From the NCBI GenBank assembly GCA_028820845.1, contig JAPPII010000031.1, forward strand, positions 1 to 64,000: a stretch of 64,000 bases of DNA, in the 5' to 3' direction. Source of the stretch: Candidatus Poribacteria bacterium. GTDB taxonomy: Bacteria; Poribacteria; WGA-4E; WGA-3G. The position numbers and the translations under genes are program-made. A model generated the notes under the pieces. That model was not told the DNA's origin, made no database searches, and was given only the letters and a program-made list of their open reading frames with translations. This document shows positions 61,386 to 64,000 of the stretch, one piece after another; position 1 is the stretch's first letter, and each line of letters opens with the position of its first letter.

Positions 61386-62348
61386 TTATCGGTTAGATAA
61401 CGCGTTCAAAACGTGTTTATGAAGTTTCCCGTTAGTTGCGACAATCCCTCGATTTTCATGCATCCGTTTGCCTGTCAAAAAATTAAGGGGCGCACCATTG
61501 GCATCCGTAACCGTCCCGCCTGCTTCCTGAACCACAATCATCCCTGCAGCGTGATCCCAGATACACTCGCGGTAATCGGGGTATGCCGGGTTCGGTAGAC
61601 GGATATAGAGGGATGCTTCACCACGGGAGACAATACCATACTTCGCCTGACTGTCCATCCGAATAGGCGATTCTGTAATTCCGAGTGCTTCCGCAATCTT
61701 AGTGTGGGCATCGCTATCCCCGTGTGTCGACTCGAAACTCTCTGCGAAGCGATGTACCTCCTCTGATACATGGACCTGCTTTAAAAAGTTTCCTGCCTTT
61801 GTATAGAGCTGCGTGCCTTCGCCATAGGCGGCAACAAAAAGGCATCCCCGCTGCTCCGCATTCGTATCTTTTAAACGATACGGTAAATTTGGACAGCCCA
61901 AAACACCGAGTCGTACAACGCCATGAACAATATAAGCCAAAGCAATTGCATATTGATCGTGACGCAGAAATCCCTTCGTTCCATCAATCGGGTCGAGTGC
62001 CCAGAAATGCTGTCCGACTTCACCGCTTCCGCGGTCAATCCAGTTACAGACAGTCTCCGACGAGATCGTCTTTTTCGCAAAGTGACTCACATAATCTGTG
62101 ACGCGTTCTAAAAGCGTGGCGTTTTCTCTAAGTGCTTGTGCGTCTTCTTCAGCGACAATCGCATCTTCAGGAAAAGCATCGCCGATCGTTTTACATATCA
62201 GTGCTTGTGACCCGAAATCAGCGACGGTTACAGGGCTTCGGTCAACCTTTTGAATCGCATCGGTTGACACTATTTCAGCTTGCACCCGTTCACAGAGTCG
62301 CATCGCCTCCAGCACAGCATCTATAGCAACTTGTTTCTTTAATGACAT
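61386..62348 (-). CDS. Inositol monophosphatase-family enzyme (3'(2'),5'-bisphosphate nucleotidase-like)
   Basis: A 320-residue Mg-dependent phosphatase. The metal sites are visible: VAEEDAQAL, WALDPIDGTKGFLRHDQYA and WDHAAGMIVVQEAGG. The insert after DPIDGTKGF and the length suit the HAL2/plant 3'-phosphoadenosine phosphatase subgroup. It would clear PAP from sulphur metabolism or dephosphorylate inositol phosphates. It is upstream of the alcohol dehydrogenase gene with 17 bases between. Confidence 0.9.
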   Translation of the reverse strand: MSLKKQVAIDAVLEAMRLCERVQAEIVSTDAIQKVDRSPVTVADFGSQALICKTIGDAFPEDAIVAEEDAQALRENATLLERVTDYVSHFAKKTISSETVCNWIDRGSGEVGQHFWALDPIDGTKGFLRHDQYAIALAYIVHGVVRLGVLGCPNLPYRLKDTNAEQRGCLFVAAYGEGTQLYTKAGNFLKQVHVSEEVHRFAESFESTHGDSDAHTKIAEALGITESPIRMDSQAKYGIVSRGEASLYIRLPNPAYPDYRECIWDHAAGMIVVQEAGGTVTDANGAPLNFLTGKRMHENRGIVATNGKLHKHVLNALSNR

Positions 62349-62388
62349 TTTTTCTTAGTTGTTGGTTGTTGGTAAAGAAGGTTGTCTG

Positions 62389-63024
62389 TTAAAAAAGTGT
62401 CAATTTCGGCAGTTCCTCAGATTCGCGTAACTTCCGTTTCGCCGAGGCAATATCCTCAACAACAGTCTGCCGGACGATTTCAAAATTCTCGCCTTCCTGT
62501 CTCAGGACATAAGCCGGGTTAAAGGTCGCCATTGCGAAGGGGGCATATAGTGTATCCGTAAACCAGACCCCGCGTTCCTCGGTAATACGAAAACTTCGAT
62601 GAATAAGTGCCTTTGCAGCGGGTGCCCCCATACATAAAATCACCGAAGGCTGTATGAAGGTCAATTCACCATCAAGCCACTTGGAACACGCTTTAATTTC
62701 AGACGCTTTCGGCGGACGGTTTTTCAACACACCATCTTTAAGGCTTGCCGCTCGACACTTAATGATATTTGTTAGCCAGATTTGGCTGCGTGTTAAGTCA
62801 TTTGCAGCGAGGACTTCATCAAGCAAATCTCCAGCAGGACCTGAAAAGGGGAGGGTTGTCCGATTATCAGCAGCAGACGGTCCCTCAGCTACAATCACCA
62901 ATTTTGCGGAGGCACTTCCGCTACCGAAGACAACGTTCGTACGAGTCTTTGACAAATCACATGCTGTACAAACACTTGCTTGTGTTTTGAGGGTTTGCAG
63001 CTGCAACCGACAATCATTTGACAT
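62389..63024 (-). CDS. Uracil-DNA glycosylase, family 4/5-like
   Basis: A 211-residue DNA repair enzyme. The iron-sulphur cysteines begin with VCTACDLSKTRT; then come LVIVAEGPSAADN (usually GEAPG), FSGPAGDLLDE, TNIIKCRA and MATFNPAYVLRQ in place of HPSYLLR. The His to Asn change in the last motif and the altered first motif set it off from classical members. It would remove uracil from DNA. I chose the ATG at 63024. Confidence 0.85.
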   Translation of the reverse strand: MSNDCRLQLQTLKTQASVCTACDLSKTRTNVVFGSGSASAKLVIVAEGPSAADNRTTLPFSGPAGDLLDEVLAANDLTRSQIWLTNIIKCRAASLKDGVLKNRPPKASEIKACSKWLDGELTFIQPSVILCMGAPAAKALIHRSFRITEERGVWFTDTLYAPFAMATFNPAYVLRQEGENFEIVRQTVVEDIASAKRKLRESEELPKLTLF

Positions 63025-63038
63025 AATACACACCGAGT

Positions 63039-64000
63039 TTACAAACCCCTCCTACCAGAAGAACCACCAGAGGTTTTAGTAAATTGGATACTCGCTTGCA
63101 CCAGTTTGTCCGGTTGCGTCCTCGCAAACGTTAACTGACAAATCGGAGCGTCCCACTTATATTGATAATCGCTCCCGTAAGTCGCGACACCTACCGGTAA
63201 ATATCCAGCCGGTACATGAATAAAGCAGGTGCTATCTACCTGTCTAAGTGGCTGGCAGACGAGCAAGTAACTTTGGCTGTGACCATCCCAACCTGCAGAT
63301 AGAATCTCAACCGCTCCTTGGGCGTAGTGCATATCAGTTGCAAGGAGTTGCGGGACGCTCTGCTCTTCACGAAAACAGAGCAACTTAACAGAACGCGGCG
63401 GGATATTAAGTAAATCCAAACTATGTGAAATCTTGCCGAGGTACTGACGCATCCAGAAATCGTGAACGAGATACTCTTTGGATTCACCAAGTCCAAGGAC
63501 ATCGAGTTCAAAGTAAGCATCATCTTCGTGGTCATTCCAATTGAAGACTGCTACAAGATGCCACGCCTCGTTCGGTGTCGAAATCGGTAGGCTCCAGATT
63601 CGCGGGAAGGGTTCATCATAAAGATCCACGGGTTTAGCAGCGTTACCCAAGAGCGGGAAGATCCGCGCTAAATCCGCCGCCCGCGACGCAGTAAGCGCGG
63701 TTAATCGGTCGCTGCAGAAGACAGCCCCCCCACTCAACGCTGCCGCTGTCATCTCCACAATCGCCTCATTGACAGGTCTCGGTTCATCAACAGCGAGTTC
63801 GCCGAAGACATGTTGCCAGAGGAAATTATGCTCTCGGATATGCGCTGCATATCTGCTCAAACGGTGCTTTGTACCTCGTGGGTGGTGCCAGGGATCATTG
63901 ATGCGGTTTGAAGTGGCCACGCTCGAAAACGGAGGGTTGAGAAGCGGTGCATTCAATGACATATTCCCAAGGCAAGGTCCCGTGACAGCATTGTACCCAG
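63039..64000 (-). CDS. C-terminal part of a probable clan GH-D glycoside hydrolase (cut by window edge)
   Basis: The frame is open to the window edge; 319 residues are visible, and the start lies outside. NAVTGPCLGNMSLNAPLLNP is followed by INDPWHHPRGTKHRLSRYAA, AALSGGAVFCSDRLTAL and a C-terminal beta-sandwich (WHLVAVFNWNDHED and LLATDMHYAQGAVEIL). This pattern recalls the end of GH36/GH27-type alpha-galactosidases, where a (beta/alpha)8 barrel is followed by such a domain. The catalytic Asp residues would lie mostly beyond the edge, so activity is not proven. Confidence 0.6.
   Translation of the reverse strand, partial: GYNAVTGPCLGNMSLNAPLLNPPFSSVATSNRINDPWHHPRGTKHRLSRYAAHIREHNFLWQHVFGELAVDEPRPVNEAIVEMTAAALSGGAVFCSDRLTALTASRAADLARIFPLLGNAAKPVDLYDEPFPRIWSLPISTPNEAWHLVAVFNWNDHEDDAYFELDVLGLGESKEYLVHDFWMRQYLGKISHSLDLLNIPPRSVKLLCFREEQSVPQLLATDMHYAQGAVEILSAGWDGHSQSYLLVCQPLRQVDSTCFIHVPAGYLPVGVATYGSDYQYKWDAPICQLTFARTQPDKLVQASIQFTKTSGGSSGRRGL

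Noticed and set aside
1..64000. tRNA or rRNA genes
   Set aside because: No stretch with a T-loop/acceptor pattern or rRNA-like conserved text was noticed in the intergenic regions; a covariance search was not possible here.

Overview
The window looks like a piece of chromosome from an uncultured, environmental (probably marine or host-associated) bacterium. The gene mix resembles Candidatus Poribacteria: four phytanoyl-CoA dioxygenase-like proteins, three secreted LamG proteins, a sulfatase-fold enzyme, three Gfo/Idh/MocA oxidoreductases, a dockerin-type secreted protein, a very large ankyrin protein and many toxin-antitoxin modules. This assignment is inference from gene content only; there is no rRNA, tRNA or other phylogenetic marker here.

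Left part (1-11.2 kb): two related genes with PqqD-like (RRE) N-termini, one a full glycosyltransferase and one a truncated copy; a patatin remnant; a solitary DNA methyltransferase; then a PspA-like protein, an ABC ATPase and a membrane permease, probably one transcript; a gamma-carbonic-anhydrase-type hexapeptide protein, a Gfo/Idh/MocA dehydrogenase, a small conserved protein and an E2 acyltransferase with two subunit-binding domains.

11.2-20.9 kb (minus strand): a defence island. A type III restriction-modification system (mod at 20.85 kb, res ending at 12.2 kb) has three unfamiliar genes between mod and res. Downstream lie a PIN-domain toxin with its antitoxin and a second, broken copy of the antitoxin and its promoter.

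21-33 kb: secreted and redox functions. A PorV-like outer-membrane protein is followed by a roughly 900-base regulatory and repeat region with two sigma70-type promoters, a palindrome and a sigma54-type promoter in front of a LamG gene. Next is a probable selenoprotein: a peroxiredoxin-like domain whose key cysteine codon is an in-frame TGA followed by a fitting SECIS hairpin. It is coupled to a DUF362 protein and a small lipoprotein. Then come a sulfatase-fold enzyme with altered active site, HigBA, a two-domain metallo-beta-lactamase protein, a VOC protein and a PhyH dioxygenase.

33-43.3 kb: MazF with an unusual antitoxin, two tandem paralogues of unknown function, a PIN toxin module with a consensus promoter, and a giant ankyrin-repeat gene (about 5 kb) whose 3' end is decaying.

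43.5-64 kb: catabolic and secreted genes (dockerin protein, PEP-hydrolase-like TIM barrel, Rieske-glutamate synthase fusion, dihaem membrane cytochrome, enolase-superfamily enzyme, three PhyH proteins, ThDP enzyme, two LamG proteins, TPR protein, two Gfo/Idh/MocA enzymes, GIY-YIG-type protein, alcohol dehydrogenase, inositol-phosphatase-family enzyme, uracil-DNA glycosylase) and the C-terminal part of a probable GH-D clan glycoside hydrolase cut by the window edge. Short hairpin repeats with covarying stems are scattered throughout.
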